Origin: Achromobacter sp. MFA1 R4
GTDB lineage: Bacteria; Pseudomonadota; Gammaproteobacteria; Burkholderiales; Burkholderiaceae_B
Length of the DNA: 64,000 bases
NCBI RefSeq assembly: GCF_900156745.1
Contig: NZ_LT707065.1
Location: forward strand, 4,464,001 to 4,528,000
Direction: 5' to 3'
The position numbers and the translations under genes are program-made. Below the pieces are notes generated by a model that was not told the DNA's origin, did not search any database, and worked only from the letters and a program-made list of their open reading frames with translations. Numbering within the stretch: the stretch's first letter is position 1; each line of letters opens with the position of its first letter. Shown here piece by piece: positions 26,490 to 36,162 of the stretch.

Positions 26490-28151
26490 TCACTGCTCGA
26501 CCGTCACGAACACCGGGTTCGAATAGAACCACAGGTCGTTGTAGTTGCGGGCATTGATGGCGTTAAAGCGCGCCACGTTGTCGGCCAGGTCGATCTTTGC
26601 GTCCGGCAGCGGTTCGCCCGCCGCGGTTTCGCCGGCCACGGCCACACCAAGGTTGGTGCCGCGCAGGCGCAGGTACTGGCTCTTGTCGGCGGTGATGGTG
26701 GTCTTGATGACGTTGTAGCCTTCCTCGTCCACCGTCCAGTCGGCGCTGGTGTAGCGGGCCAGCACGCGCGTCGTGGGGTTGGTGTCGCTTTCGTACGCGG
26801 CGGTGCCCGGCTCGGCGCGCCCGGTCACGTCGCCCACGATCAGGTCCACGTGGTGCACGGTGGGCTTCACGTAAGTGGGATTGCCGCTTTCGATCGGGTA
26901 CTCGTAGTTGTTGCGCTCGGGGCTGCGAAAGCGGATGGTGACTTCCACTTCTTCACCCTTGGCCGCCTTGAGTTCGCCGCCCATGTGCGCCGCGCCTGCC
27001 GCGCCCCTGGCCTGGAAGTCCAGCGCGTCGATCAGGTCGCCGAACACGCCGAACATGCGGCCGCTCTTCAGGCCCGCCGCCACGGCGGCCATGTCGTCGC
27101 CGTCCTTCCAGACGTGCGTCTTGGCGTATTCGCCGGGCGCGTAGCCGCTGCTGTACAGACCCGAGGCCGTGCGGAAGTGGTAGTCCGAGTCGGCCACGTT
27201 CCAGATGCGGCGGCCTTCGCCCAGCAGCGCGTCCCAGGTGCCGCCCAGGTGCGCGACCAGGTAGTCGGCGCCGCCGTAGGTGCGGTTGGGCAGGAAGGCG
27301 TTGGTGTAGGCGGTGGCGTAGCCGCCGCGGTCCGGCTCCATCTGGTTGCCCACCATGCCCTCGATCGCGAAGAACACGGTCGGGGCCAGGTCGTGCATTT
27401 CGCGCAGTTGGGCAACGGTGTACTTGCCCGCATAGCGCGACGGGTGGTTCAGCAGCATGTAGCTGTCGGGATGCTTGTCGCGCAGCCACTTCAGCGCGGC
27501 CAGCGAGTCGGCGTGCGTGGTGTAGGCGCGCGTTTCACCGGACAGGCGCGAGACCAGCAGCGGGTCGAACAGGTTGGGATCGCGGTTGGTGAAAAGGTAT
27601 TCGAACTCGGCCACGGCCTCCAGCGACTTGGCCGACTGCGGATCGTCGTAGCCAATGCCGATGTTCACGTGATCGTGCGTGGGCATGTCCCATTCGAACG
27701 ACGAGAAGATGATCTTGCCGGCATAGCGGCCCGCAGCCTGCGCCTGCTTGATGTAGGGCACTTCGTACTGCGCCATGCCTTGCGAGAACGGGATCGATCC
27801 GCCCGCCAGGTTCACGCCGGTGTGGTCGCGTGCGGACAGGCGCAGGTGATTCGAAATCGCGGCCCAGTCCAGCTTGTAGCGGTCGAACGCCTGGTCCAAC
27901 GCGCTTTCCAGGCTGACCTGCGCGTCGTCCGACTGGTAGGTGTGCACGTGCAGGTCGCCCGTGGACCACGCGCCGGTCTCGACCGGCTTGGGCTGCTCTT
28001 CGGGCGGCGTGGGGTCGGTCACCACTGGCGGCGCGGGATCGGGCGCGACCTCGTCGTCGTCATCGCTGCCGCCGCAGGCGCTCAACAAGGTGACGCAAGC
28101 CAGCGACAAGGGCATGATGGCCCGCCGCAAGCGGGATACTTCGAACTGCAT
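26490..28151 (-). CDS. PHP-domain-like lipoprotein
   Basis: This 553-residue protein has a lipoprotein signal with lipobox LLSACGG, then a Pro/Asp-rich linker. The enzymatic domain begins with GDLHVHTYQSDDAQ, an HxH metal motif of PHP-type hydrolases, followed by AISNHLRLSARDH, LLNHPSRYAG and ADSDYHF. It is probably a metal-dependent phosphoesterase or similar hydrolase on the envelope. The substrate is unknown. The start at 28151 sits directly before the signal peptide. Confidence 0.82.
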   Translation of the reverse strand: MQFEVSRLRRAIMPLSLACVTLLSACGGSDDDDEVAPDPAPPVVTDPTPPEEQPKPVETGAWSTGDLHVHTYQSDDAQVSLESALDQAFDRYKLDWAAISNHLRLSARDHTGVNLAGGSIPFSQGMAQYEVPYIKQAQAAGRYAGKIIFSSFEWDMPTHDHVNIGIGYDDPQSAKSLEAVAEFEYLFTNRDPNLFDPLLVSRLSGETRAYTTHADSLAALKWLRDKHPDSYMLLNHPSRYAGKYTVAQLREMHDLAPTVFFAIEGMVGNQMEPDRGGYATAYTNAFLPNRTYGGADYLVAHLGGTWDALLGEGRRIWNVADSDYHFRTASGLYSSGYAPGEYAKTHVWKDGDDMAAVAAGLKSGRMFGVFGDLIDALDFQARGAAGAAHMGGELKAAKGEEVEVTIRFRSPERNNYEYPIESGNPTYVKPTVHHVDLIVGDVTGRAEPGTAAYESDTNPTTRVLARYTSADWTVDEEGYNVIKTTITADKSQYLRLRGTNLGVAVAGETAAGEPLPDAKIDLADNVARFNAINARNYNDLWFYSNPVFVTVEQ

Positions 28152-28257
28152 CTGCAACACTCCAACGTCATGGCGGCATGCAACACGCAATGCCGCGAAG
28201 GGCGCAACTATGCAGACGGGCAATGACGGGGGAATGACAGCGCAGCGCGCCGGGCAA

Positions 28258-28995
28258 CTATTTCTTTTTCGGCGCGGCCTCGGCCAGGGCCTGCTTGATG
28301 ATGGCGTTGGCGGTCCAGCGCACCACGTCGGTGACCTCGGGCAGATCGAGCTTCCAGATGTCCTTGAGCACCAGGAACACTTCGGTGCCGTAGACCAGCG
28401 ACAGCGCCTGCGCCACACGGTCCTGTTGCGCCGGCGTGAGGTCGGCGGCCAGTGGCGCGATGGCGCGCTTCAGGATGTCGACGCGGTGGCCGCGCACCAG
28501 CCTGGGTTCGGCGCCGCCCTTGCCGGCGCTGGCCTGCGCGTGCTGCTGCAAGGAAACCAGGATGGCGGCGCGCAGCGGGGCCTCGTGGGCTTCCAGTCGG
28601 GGATAGGCAAAGCGCAGCAGTTCATCGACGCGCGCGGCGGCGTCGGGCGCATCGGAGTCCCACGCCAGGATGGGGCCCAGGCTTTCGTCGACCACGGCGG
28701 CGATCAGCGCGCTCTGGCTGGGAAAGTAGCGGTACGCCGTGGCCCGCGACACCTGCGCGTGTTCGGCCAGTTCCGCGACCGAGGGCGTGACGCCCTGCGC
28801 CATCAATCGATGGGCGGCGTCGAGCAGCGTCTTGCGCATGCGGGCGCGCGGCCCGTGCGGCGGTTCGCCGCTGGCGGCCGCCTGCGGGCTGGCGGGGGCG
28901 ATCAGCCGTGTGCCGGCGGCCGGGGCGGGCGCCTTTTCTGCAGGCGTGCGGGTTTGACGTGAGACAGGCGTCTCAGTATGATTCTTTCGTCTCAT
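28258..28995 (-). CDS. TetR-family transcriptional regulator
   Basis: The TetR helix-turn-helix is clear ([15 protein letters not shown], then [20 protein letters not shown]). The C-terminal ligand domain is typical. From the ATG at 28995 the protein has 245 residues with a 50-residue Pro/Ala-rich head; starting at the ATG at 28839 would remove it. A perfect dyad at 28960-28975 lies inside the longer reading, which favours the shorter start or an intragenic operator. The gene is divergent from the Tm-1-like pair, its likely target. Confidence 0.85.
   Translation of the reverse strand: MRRKNHTETPVSRQTRTPAEKAPAPAAGTRLIAPASPQAAASGEPPHGPRARMRKTLLDAAHRLMAQGVTPSVAELAEHAQVSRATAYRYFPSQSALIAAVVDESLGPILAWDSDAPDAAARVDELLRFAYPRLEAHEAPLRAAILVSLQQHAQASAGKGGAEPRLVRGHRVDILKRAIAPLAADLTPAQQDRVAQALSLVYGTEVFLVLKDIWKLDLPEVTDVVRWTANAIIKQALAEAAPKKK
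28960..28975. promoter_or_regulatory. TetR-type operator dyad
   Basis: TGAGAC and GTCTCA form a perfect dyad with a four-base spacer; a further GTCTCA half-site occurs at 28989-28994. It lies between the TetR domain and the divergent gene at 29069, within the first codons of the longest TetR reading. Confidence 0.6.
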
Positions 28996-29068
28996 TTCTG
29001 TAGATTCTACGGGCCTTTGGCCCCACATATCGAGGCGCGCACGCAGTGTAGCCGCCCGCGGAGGAGTC

Positions 29069-30280
29069 ATGACGCATACCAGGCAGCGGGTGTTTGTCGC
29101 CGCAACCTACGACACCAAGGGCCAAGAGGCCGAGTACGTGGTGGACCTGCTTCGGCGCGAGGGGCTGGACGTGGTGTCGGTGGACGTGTCGACCTCGGCC
29201 GCGCCCAGCGCGGCGCAGGTGTCGGCGCAGGAGGTGGCCCGGAGCCACCCCGAGGGCGCCGGCGCGGTCTTCACCGGCGACCGCGGCACCGCCATCGCGG
29301 CGATGGCCCTGGCGTTCGAGCGCTACACGGCCAAGAACCCGGAAATCGGCGCCTTGCTGGGCCTGGGCGGCTCGGGCGGCACCGCGCTTATCACGCCCGC
29401 CATGCGGGCGCTGCCCATCGGCACGCCAAAGGTGATGGTGTCCACCATGGCCTCGGGCAACGTCGCCCCTTATGTGGGCCCGTCGGACATCGCCATGATG
29501 TACTCCGTGACCGACGTGGCGGGGCTGAACCGCATTTCGCGCCGCGTCCTGGCCAATGCGGCCGGCGCGATCGGCGGCGCGTTCCGGCAGGCCCAGGCCG
29601 CTGCCGACCACGATGACCGGCCCGCGGTGGGCGTCACCATGTTCGGCGTCACCACCGCCTGCGTGCAGCAGGTTGCGCCGCTGCTGGAATCGCGCTTTGA
29701 CTGCCTGGTCTTTCACGCCACGGGCACGGGCGGCCAGTCCATGGAAAAGCTGCTGGACAGCCGCCTGCTGGCCGGCGTGCTGGACCTGACCACCACCGAA
29801 GTCTGCGACTTCCTGTTCGGCGGCGTGCTGGCCTGCACCGACGACCGCTTCGGCGCGGTGGCGCGCACCGGCGCGCCCTACGTCGGGTCGTGCGGCGCGC
29901 TGGACATGGTGAACTTCGGCGCGATGGACACCGTGCCCGAGCGCTACCGCGGCCGGCGGTTCTATCCCCACAACCCCCAGGTCACGCTGATGCGCACGAC
30001 CATCGAGGAAAACGCCCGCCAGGGCGAATGGATCGCCGACCGGTTGAACCGCTGCGACGGGCCGGTGCGCTTTTTGATCCCCGAGGGCGGCGTGTCCGCG
30101 CTGGATGCGCCAGGCCAGGCGTTCTGGGACCCAGAGGCCGACGCCGCGCTGTTCGCCGCGCTGGAGGCCAATCTGCGCCAGACGGCCGACCGCCGGCTGA
30201 TCCGCGTGCCCTGCCATATCAACGACCCCCTGTTCGCCAGGACGGCGGTCGACCACTTTCTTGAAATTGCCGCACATTGA
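29069..30280 (+). CDS. Tm-1-like ATP-binding protein (UPF0261)
   Basis: This 403-residue protein matches the UPF0261 family from end to end, with the N-terminal [15 protein letters not shown], the glycine-rich [10 protein letters not shown], and [12 protein letters not shown]. In tomato Tm-1 the same domain is fused to a C-terminal TIM barrel; here the barrel is the next gene, starting 11 bases downstream. Bacterial function is not settled. It is divergent from a TetR gene with a dyad between them. The ATG at 29069 has a GGAGGAGTC ribosome site. Confidence 0.92.
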   Translation: MTHTRQRVFVAATYDTKGQEAEYVVDLLRREGLDVVSVDVSTSAAPSAAQVSAQEVARSHPEGAGAVFTGDRGTAIAAMALAFERYTAKNPEIGALLGLGGSGGTALITPAMRALPIGTPKVMVSTMASGNVAPYVGPSDIAMMYSVTDVAGLNRISRRVLANAAGAIGGAFRQAQAAADHDDRPAVGVTMFGVTTACVQQVAPLLESRFDCLVFHATGTGGQSMEKLLDSRLLAGVLDLTTTEVCDFLFGGVLACTDDRFGAVARTGAPYVGSCGALDMVNFGAMDTVPERYRGRRFYPHNPQVTLMRTTIEENARQGEWIADRLNRCDGPVRFLIPEGGVSALDAPGQAFWDPEADAALFAALEANLRQTADRRLIRVPCHINDPLFARTAVDHFLEIAAH

Positions 30281-30291
30281 GGATTGCCGCC

Positions 30292-31122
30292 ATGCCGCGT
30301 TTTGACCGTCACGAACTGCTGGACACGTTCCGCGCCATGGTGCGCGCCCGCACGCCCATTGTGGGCGGGGGCGCGGGCACCGGGCTGTCGGCCAAGTGCG
30401 AGGAAGCGGGCGGCATCGACCTCATCGTGATCTACAACTCGGGCCGCTACCGCATGGCAGGCCGCGGTTCGCTGGCGGGCCTGCTGGCCTACGGCAATGC
30501 GAACGAGATCGTCGTGGACATGGGCCGCGAAGTCCTGCCGGTGGTCAAGAAGACGCCGGTGCTGGCCGGCGTGAACGGCACCGACCCCTTCTGCGACTTC
30601 GACGTGTTCCTGGACGACCTGAAGCGGCAGGGCTTTGCCGGGGTGCAGAACTTTCCCACAGTGGGGCTCATCGACGGCAATTTCCGCGCCAATCTGGAAG
30701 AGACGGGCATGGGCTACGCGCTGGAAGTCGACATGATCCGGCTGGCGCACCAGAAGGACATGCTGACGACGCCGTACGTCTTCAATGAGGACGACGCCGT
30801 GGCCATGGCGCAGGCCGGCGCGGACCTCATCGTCGCGCACATGGGGCTGACCACCGGCGGCTCCATCGGCGCGGAGACGGCCCTGACCCTGGACGACTGC
30901 GTGCGCGCGATCGACCGCATCGCCGAGGCGGCGCTGGCGGTGCGCCCGGACATCATCGTGCTGTGTCATGGCGGCCCGATCGCCACGCCGGCCGATGCCG
31001 CCCACGTGCTGCGCGCGTGCAGGCATTGCCATGGCTTCTACGGCGCCAGCTCCATGGAGCGCCTGCCGACCGAGCAGGCGCTGACCGCCGCCACGCGCGA
31101 ATTCAAGAACCTGACCTTCTGA
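30292..31122 (+). CDS. Phosphoenolpyruvate hydrolase-family TIM barrel
   Basis: This 276-residue TIM-barrel protein, with [32 protein letters not shown] and [14 protein letters not shown], belongs to the family annotated as phosphoenolpyruvate hydrolase, equivalent to the C-terminal half of tomato Tm-1. The reaction in bacteria is uncertain. The start at 30292 gives a GAGGATTG ribosome site; the longer reading from 30277 overlaps the previous gene. Co-transcription with the UPF0261 gene is nearly certain. Confidence 0.88.
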   Translation: MPRFDRHELLDTFRAMVRARTPIVGGGAGTGLSAKCEEAGGIDLIVIYNSGRYRMAGRGSLAGLLAYGNANEIVVDMGREVLPVVKKTPVLAGVNGTDPFCDFDVFLDDLKRQGFAGVQNFPTVGLIDGNFRANLEETGMGYALEVDMIRLAHQKDMLTTPYVFNEDDAVAMAQAGADLIVAHMGLTTGGSIGAETALTLDDCVRAIDRIAEAALAVRPDIIVLCHGGPIATPADAAHVLRACRHCHGFYGASSMERLPTEQALTAATREFKNLTF

Positions 31123-31183
31123 CCCTGTCGCCGAAGTGCCTGTTCGCGCGACACCGATCAGCTCGGTGGTGACGCCCGCACGC

Positions 31184-32149
31184 CTAGTGCTTCTGCCGCG
31201 CAGCGGGCAGGCGGCGGCAGCCTGCGGGCAGTTGGGCCGTGCGCAGGTAGTCGTGGATGGATGCGATCAATGCCTGCGCGGCCGGGCTCAACGGATATTC
31301 CTTGTTGCGAATGATGCATAGCGTGCGCACCACCGTGGGCCGCGCCAGCAGCGCGTAGGCCAGGCCCGGCTCCATCACACGTTGCGCGGCCAGCGCCGGC
31401 AGCACGGCCACGCCCATGCCGGCCTTGACCAGCGCCGCTTGCGACGTCGTGCTCGACGCTTCATAGAAGGGCGTTGCCGCCTCGATCGGCAGATCGGCGC
31501 GGGCGCGCAGCAGCGCCATGATGCCCGTTTCATCCACCACGCCCACCAGCTTGCGGCCGGTCAGGTCGGACCAGCGCATGGCGCCGTCACGTCCTGGGCG
31601 CAGGGTGGCGTCGTCCTGCCGGTAGAGCACACCGAAGCGGTCTTCCAGCAGGGCGTCGAAGTGCAGGCCGGGGGCGTCGGCCCAGCGGCTGGTCAGGCCG
31701 AAATCGACCTCGCGCGCAGCCACCTTGCGTTGGATGCGGCCGGAGTTGTCGTCGCTGAGATAAAGCCGCACCGCCGGATAGTGCGCTGCGAACACAGCGG
31801 CAGCCGGCGCGATGAGCTGCGTGATGGCCGACGGCGCCGCCGCCACGCCCACGCGGCCGCGCTCCAGCGCGCCAAAGCGCACCACGTCCTCGATCACGCC
31901 GTCAAAGTCCGCCAGCAGCCGCATGACGCGCGGCAGGAATTCCTCGCCGGCCGGCGTCAGCAGCACGCGCCGGCTGGTGCGGGCAAAGAGCTGGGTGCCC
32001 AGCCCGTCTTCAAGCTGGCGCACCAGACTGGTGACCGACGATTGCGTCTGGAACAGGCGCTTGGCGGCATGCGTGAAGCTGGACTCCTGGGCCACCGCGA
32101 CAAAGGCGGTCAGGTGCTTCAAGGTGACGTGCTTGGGCAGGCGATGCAT
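31184..32149 (-). CDS. LysR-family transcriptional regulator
   Basis: This 321-residue LysR protein has an N-terminal helix-turn-helix (LKHLTAFVAVAQESSFTHAA, then KRLFQTQSSVTSLVRQLED) and a periplasmic-binding-type effector domain. It is divergent from the D-aminoacylase gene, its probable target, with an 8-base inverted repeat in the gap. The ATG at 32149 is used; the frame extends 11 codons upstream to 32182. Confidence 0.9.
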   Translation of the reverse strand: MHRLPKHVTLKHLTAFVAVAQESSFTHAAKRLFQTQSSVTSLVRQLEDGLGTQLFARTSRRVLLTPAGEEFLPRVMRLLADFDGVIEDVVRFGALERGRVGVAAAPSAITQLIAPAAAVFAAHYPAVRLYLSDDNSGRIQRKVAAREVDFGLTSRWADAPGLHFDALLEDRFGVLYRQDDATLRPGRDGAMRWSDLTGRKLVGVVDETGIMALLRARADLPIEAATPFYEASSTTSQAALVKAGMGVAVLPALAAQRVMEPGLAYALLARPTVVRTLCIIRNKEYPLSPAAQALIASIHDYLRTAQLPAGCRRLPAARQKH

Positions 32150-32166
32150 TTCAAAACGCGATAGAT

Positions 32167-32199
32167 GGATCAATAAAAACAATTTTTCCAGATTGATCC
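32167..32199. promoter_or_regulatory. Inverted repeat in LysR/aminoacylase promoter region
   Basis: GGATCAAT at 32167-32174 and ATTGATCC at 32192-32199 are perfect inverted copies 17 bases apart. This lies in the 89-base divergent gap and is a candidate LysR site; wide spacing is compatible with a dimer-of-dimers. Confidence 0.5.
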
Positions 32200-32238
32200 C
32201 GCGGACGATACTAGGGCCTTCATCAAGGCAGGAACACC

Positions 32239-33696
32239 ATGCAGGGGACTTTGGATCTGATCATCGAAGGCGGCTGGCTCATCGACGGGCTGGGCGGCCC
32301 GCGGCGGCGCGCCGACGTGGGCGTGGCGGGCGAACGCATCGCGGCCATCGGCGACCTGTCAGCCGTGGCCGCGGTCAGGCGCGTGAACGCGGCCGGCAAG
32401 ATCGTGGCGCCCGGCTTCATTGACGTGCACGGCCACGACGATCTGATGTTCGTGGAAAAGCCGGATCTGGCTTGGAAGACCAGCCAGGGCATCACCTCGG
32501 TCGTCGTGGGCAATTGCGGCGTCAGCGGCGCGCCCGCGCCGCTGGCGGGCAACACCGCCGCCGCGTTGGCGCTATTGGGCGAGACGCCGCTCTTTGCCAG
32601 CATGACGCATTATTTCGCCGAGCTGCGCGAGCGTCAGCCGGTCATCAACGTAGCCGCGCTGGTGGGCCACGCGAACCTGCGCCTTGCCGCGATGCGCGAT
32701 CCGGCGGCGCAGCCCACGCCGGATGAACAAGCGGCCATGCAGCAGATGCTGGCCGACGCGCTGGACGCGGGCGCCGTGGGCTTCAGCACAGGACTTGCCT
32801 ATCAGCCGGGAGGGGTGGCGCAACCGCCGGAACTGGAGGGCCTGGCCCGCGTGGCGGCGGCGCGCGGCGCGATGCACACCAGCCATATCCGCAACGAAGG
32901 CGACGACGTCGAGGCGGCCGTCGACGAGGTGCTGGCCATCGGCCGCGCCACCGGCTGTGCCACCGTGCTGTCGCATCACAAATGCATGATGCCGCGCAAC
33001 TGGGGCAAGAGCGCCGCCACGCTGGCCAACGTCGACCGCGCCCGCGCCGAAGGCGTGGACGTGGCGCTGGACATCTATCCCTATCCGGGCAGCTCCACCA
33101 TCCTGATCCCGGAACGCGCCGAGACGATCGACGACATCCGCATCACATGGTCCACGCCGCATCCCGAGTGCAATGGCGAGTACCTGAGCGACATCGCGGC
33201 CCGCTGGGGCTGCGACAAGACCACGGCGGCCGAGCGGCTGTGCCCGGCGGGCGCCATCTACTTCGCCATGGACGAGAACGAAGTGCGCCGCATCTTCCAG
33301 CACGAGTGCTGCATGGTGGGCTCGGACGGGCTGCCCAACGACGCGCATCCGCACCCCCGGCTGTGGGGCAGCTTCACGCGGGTGCTGGGCCGCTATGTGC
33401 GCGAAGCCCGGCTCGTGACCCTGGAGGCGGCGGTGGCCAAGATGACGGCCTTGCCCGCGCGCGTCTTCGGACTGGCGGACCGCGGCCAGATCAGCGTGGG
33501 CGCGTGGGCCGACATCGTGGTGTTCGATGCCGACACGGTCGTGGACCGCGCCACCTGGGAAGCGCCGACGCTGGCTTCGGCCGGCGTGGAACACGTGCTG
33601 GTCAATGGCACGCCCGTATTCCCGGCCGCCGCGGACATGCCGCGACCCGGCAGGATTCTTCGCCGCGTCGGGGACGCGGCGCCACCCCTTCGATAA
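32239..33696 (+). CDS. N-acyl-D-amino-acid deacylase (amidohydrolase)
   Basis: This 485-residue amidohydrolase-superfamily enzyme has the D-aminoacylase pattern: metal-binding FIDVHGHDD near residue 70, GHANLRLAAM, THIR-like TSHIRNEGDDV, LSHHKCM, and the aspartate in VGSDGLPNDAHPHPR. It hydrolyses N-acyl-D-amino acids to the free D-amino acid. A Bug receptor follows after 29 bases, suggesting uptake of the acyl-amino acid or its product. Control by the divergent LysR gene is inferred. Confidence 0.88.
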   Translation: MQGTLDLIIEGGWLIDGLGGPRRRADVGVAGERIAAIGDLSAVAAVRRVNAAGKIVAPGFIDVHGHDDLMFVEKPDLAWKTSQGITSVVVGNCGVSGAPAPLAGNTAAALALLGETPLFASMTHYFAELRERQPVINVAALVGHANLRLAAMRDPAAQPTPDEQAAMQQMLADALDAGAVGFSTGLAYQPGGVAQPPELEGLARVAAARGAMHTSHIRNEGDDVEAAVDEVLAIGRATGCATVLSHHKCMMPRNWGKSAATLANVDRARAEGVDVALDIYPYPGSSTILIPERAETIDDIRITWSTPHPECNGEYLSDIAARWGCDKTTAAERLCPAGAIYFAMDENEVRRIFQHECCMVGSDGLPNDAHPHPRLWGSFTRVLGRYVREARLVTLEAAVAKMTALPARVFGLADRGQISVGAWADIVVFDADTVVDRATWEAPTLASAGVEHVLVNGTPVFPAAADMPRPGRILRRVGDAAPPLR

Positions 33697-33725
33697 CAAC
33701 AGCAATTTCCAGGAGATCCCCCATC

Positions 33726-34685
33726 ATGTTCCGCAAGACTTTCGCCGCCCTGGCGCTGGCCGCCGCGCTGCCGGCCGCCCACGCCGCCTTTCCCGACCGG
33801 CCCATCACCCTGATCGTGCCGTTCCCGGCGGGCGGTCCCACCGACATCGTCGGCCGTGTGGCCGCCGCCAAGGCGGGCGAGATCCTGGGCCAGCAGATCG
33901 TGGTGGAGAACCGCACGGGCGCTTCGGGCACGATCGGCATGACGGCCACCGCCCGCGCCAAGCCGGACGGCTACACCGTGGGCCTGGCCACCGTCAGCAC
34001 GCACGGCACGGCCCCGCACCTGTTCCCCAACCTGGCCTACGACCCGGTCAAGGATTTCACGCCCATCAGCAACCTGGTGACCAGCCCCAACATTCTCAGC
34101 GTGAACCCGGGCTTTCCGGCCAAGACGCTGGCCGAGTTCGTGACCTACGTGCGCGCCAATCCCGGCAAGGACGGGTACGCGAACGCTGGCGCGGGCGGCG
34201 TGAACGACCTGGGCATGATCTGGTTTCTGCAGATCATCGGCGGCAAGATGAACAGCATTTCGTATCGCGGCTCGGCGCCCGCGCTGACCGATACGGTGGG
34301 CGGCGTGGTGCCGGTGATTTTCGACAACTTCCCGTCGTCGCTGCCCTACGTCAGGAGCAACCACCTGAAGGCGCTGGCGATCACCGGCACGGCGCGCAAT
34401 CCGCGCCTGCCGGACGTGCCGACCTTCGCTGAACAGGGCTACAAGGATTACGACGTGACGGCCTGGTACGGCGTGGTGGGTCCGGCCGACATGCCGGCCG
34501 ATGTGCGAGACAAGCTGGCGGACGCCTTCGCGCGCGCCGTGCGCGATCCGGCCACCGCGGCCAAGATGGAAGAGACGGGCGCTTTCCCGCTGGGCAACAC
34601 GCCGGCGCAGTTCGGCGAGCAGATCCGCACCGAGCGCGACCGATGGAAGGCGGTGATCGAGAAGGCGCAGATCAAGCTGCAGTGA
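33726..34685 (+). CDS. Bug-family solute receptor
   Basis: This 319-residue tripartite tricarboxylate transporter receptor starts with a signal peptide (MFRKTFAALALAAALPAAHA). The family marks FPDRPITLIVPFPAGGPTD and the second loop ARAKPDGYTVGLA are present. It binds a carboxylate-type ligand in the periplasm. Membrane components (TctA/TctB) are not in the window. It follows the D-aminoacylase gene closely, so an acyl-amino acid or its carboxylic acid is a plausible ligand. Confidence 0.92.
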   Translation: MFRKTFAALALAAALPAAHAAFPDRPITLIVPFPAGGPTDIVGRVAAAKAGEILGQQIVVENRTGASGTIGMTATARAKPDGYTVGLATVSTHGTAPHLFPNLAYDPVKDFTPISNLVTSPNILSVNPGFPAKTLAEFVTYVRANPGKDGYANAGAGGVNDLGMIWFLQIIGGKMNSISYRGSAPALTDTVGGVVPVIFDNFPSSLPYVRSNHLKALAITGTARNPRLPDVPTFAEQGYKDYDVTAWYGVVGPADMPADVRDKLADAFARAVRDPATAAKMEETGAFPLGNTPAQFGEQIRTERDRWKAVIEKAQIKLQ

Positions 34686-34779
34686 TCCCCGCGGCCGCCG
34701 CCATGCGGCATTGATCCGGCCGGATCGATCCGCCTGCCCGCGCCGGCGCGCCCGTGCGCCGCGTCGCGGGCATGTTCTT

Positions 34780-36156
34780 TCAGTACACGTCGCGCCGATA
34801 GCGGCCGGCTTGCTGCAGGTCCTGCAGACGCTGGGCGCCCAGGATGTCCTGCAGGGCTTCGTCCACGCCGCCCGCCATGCCTTGCAGGCTGCCGCACACA
34901 TACACGGCGGCGCCCGCGTCCACCCAGGCACGCACGGCGTGCGCCTGTTCGCGCAGGCAATCCTGGACGTAGCGGCGCTCGGCCTGGTCGCGCGAAAAGA
35001 CGGTGTCCACGCGCTCCAGCGTGCCGTCTTGCCGCCACTGCGCGATGTCCTCCCCGCAGAACGCGTCGCAGGCGGCATTGCGTTCGCCAAAGATCAGCCA
35101 GTTGCGGCGATGGCCGGCGGCGCGGCGCGCCTTGATCAGGGCGCGCAGGCCGGCAAGGCCGGTGCCGTTGCCGACCAGAATCATCGGGCGGTCGTCCGCG
35201 GGCGCGTGGAAATTGCGGTTGGCGCGCACGCGCAGCGCGATCTCGTCGCCGGGCTGCGCGATGTGCGTGAGCCAGCCGCTGCCCAGGCCCAGCGCGCCGT
35301 CCGGGCCGCGCATCTGGCGCACCAGGAGCTGGATGCCGCCATCTTCGGGCAGCGAGGCGATGGAGTATTCGCGATGCGCCTGCAAGGCGCCGCCGCGTTC
35401 ACGCCGGGGGCCGATCTCGGCGATGTCGCCGGCCTGCCACGGGCGCGAGCCTTCGGCAGGCGGCGTCAGTGTGATCAGGAGGCAGGGGCCGCCCTGGCTG
35501 CCGGGATTCAGCAGGGTCCTGTCCGCCAGCCGCCAGGATTCGTAGACCGGCGCCTCCCAGTCGGGCAGGTCGCTGCGGCCGGCCAACAGGCCCAGGTGGT
35601 GCTGCCAATGGCGCAGCGCGGCCGGGTCGCCGTTGTCGACCTCGACCAGATCGAAGAGCGGCGCCGCGCCTTGCGCGTGCAGCCAGTGGTCCAGATGACG
35701 GCCGAAACCGCAGAAGTGCGCGTATTCGCTGTCGCCCAGCGCCAGCACCGCGTACTGCGCGCGCGCCAGCAAGGTGCCGGCGGGGATCTGCTGCATCTGC
35801 CCGGCAAAGGCCGCCGCCGCATCCGGCGGATCGCCTTCGCCGTAGGTGCTGACGACGAACAGCATGCGCCGGTAGTCGGCGAGGCGCGCGGCGTCGATCT
35901 GGTCCAGCGCGGCGACGCGCACCGTCAGGCCGCCGGCCCGCAGGGATTGCGCGGTCTGCGCGGCCAGGGCTTCGGCGTAGCCGGTCTGGCTGGCGTAGGC
36001 CACCAGCAGCGCGTCGTCGGGGGCGGGCGCGTCCAGGGCCTGCTGCGCGAGGGCATGCTGCGCCTGCTGCAGCCGCGCGCGGCGCCAGGCCCACAGGCAC
36101 AGCAGCGCCCAGGTCAGCACCACGCACGCCGCCGCGATCAATCGGGGTTGGGACAT
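34780..36156 (-). CDS. Membrane-anchored flavodoxin/ferredoxin-NADP reductase-type flavoprotein
   Basis: This 458-residue protein has one N-terminal membrane helix (about residues 6-24), a flavodoxin-like FMN domain (LLVAYASQTGYAE, VVSTYGEGDPPD, ALGDSEYAHFCGFG), and a CysJ-like reductase domain with FAD-binding REYSIAS and NADPH-binding VGNGTGLAGLRA. It should carry electrons from NADPH to the inner membrane. It is last in the PepSY-DUF2271-DUF4198-apbE set, and probably feeds the periplasmic flavinylated protein. Sulfite reduction is unlikely because no CysI-type partner is present. Confidence 0.88.
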   Translation of the reverse strand: MSQPRLIAAACVVLTWALLCLWAWRRARLQQAQHALAQQALDAPAPDDALLVAYASQTGYAEALAAQTAQSLRAGGLTVRVAALDQIDAARLADYRRMLFVVSTYGEGDPPDAAAAFAGQMQQIPAGTLLARAQYAVLALGDSEYAHFCGFGRHLDHWLHAQGAAPLFDLVEVDNGDPAALRHWQHHLGLLAGRSDLPDWEAPVYESWRLADRTLLNPGSQGGPCLLITLTPPAEGSRPWQAGDIAEIGPRRERGGALQAHREYSIASLPEDGGIQLLVRQMRGPDGALGLGSGWLTHIAQPGDEIALRVRANRNFHAPADDRPMILVGNGTGLAGLRALIKARRAAGHRRNWLIFGERNAACDAFCGEDIAQWRQDGTLERVDTVFSRDQAERRYVQDCLREQAHAVRAWVDAGAAVYVCGSLQGMAGGVDEALQDILGAQRLQDLQQAGRYRRDVY

Positions 36157-36162
36157 AAGGGG

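Noticed and set aside
34736..34771. GC-rich inverted repeat between the Bug and flavoreductase genes
   Set aside because: Arms of seven bases are expected by chance at this GC content and no T-run follows; termination cannot be claimed.
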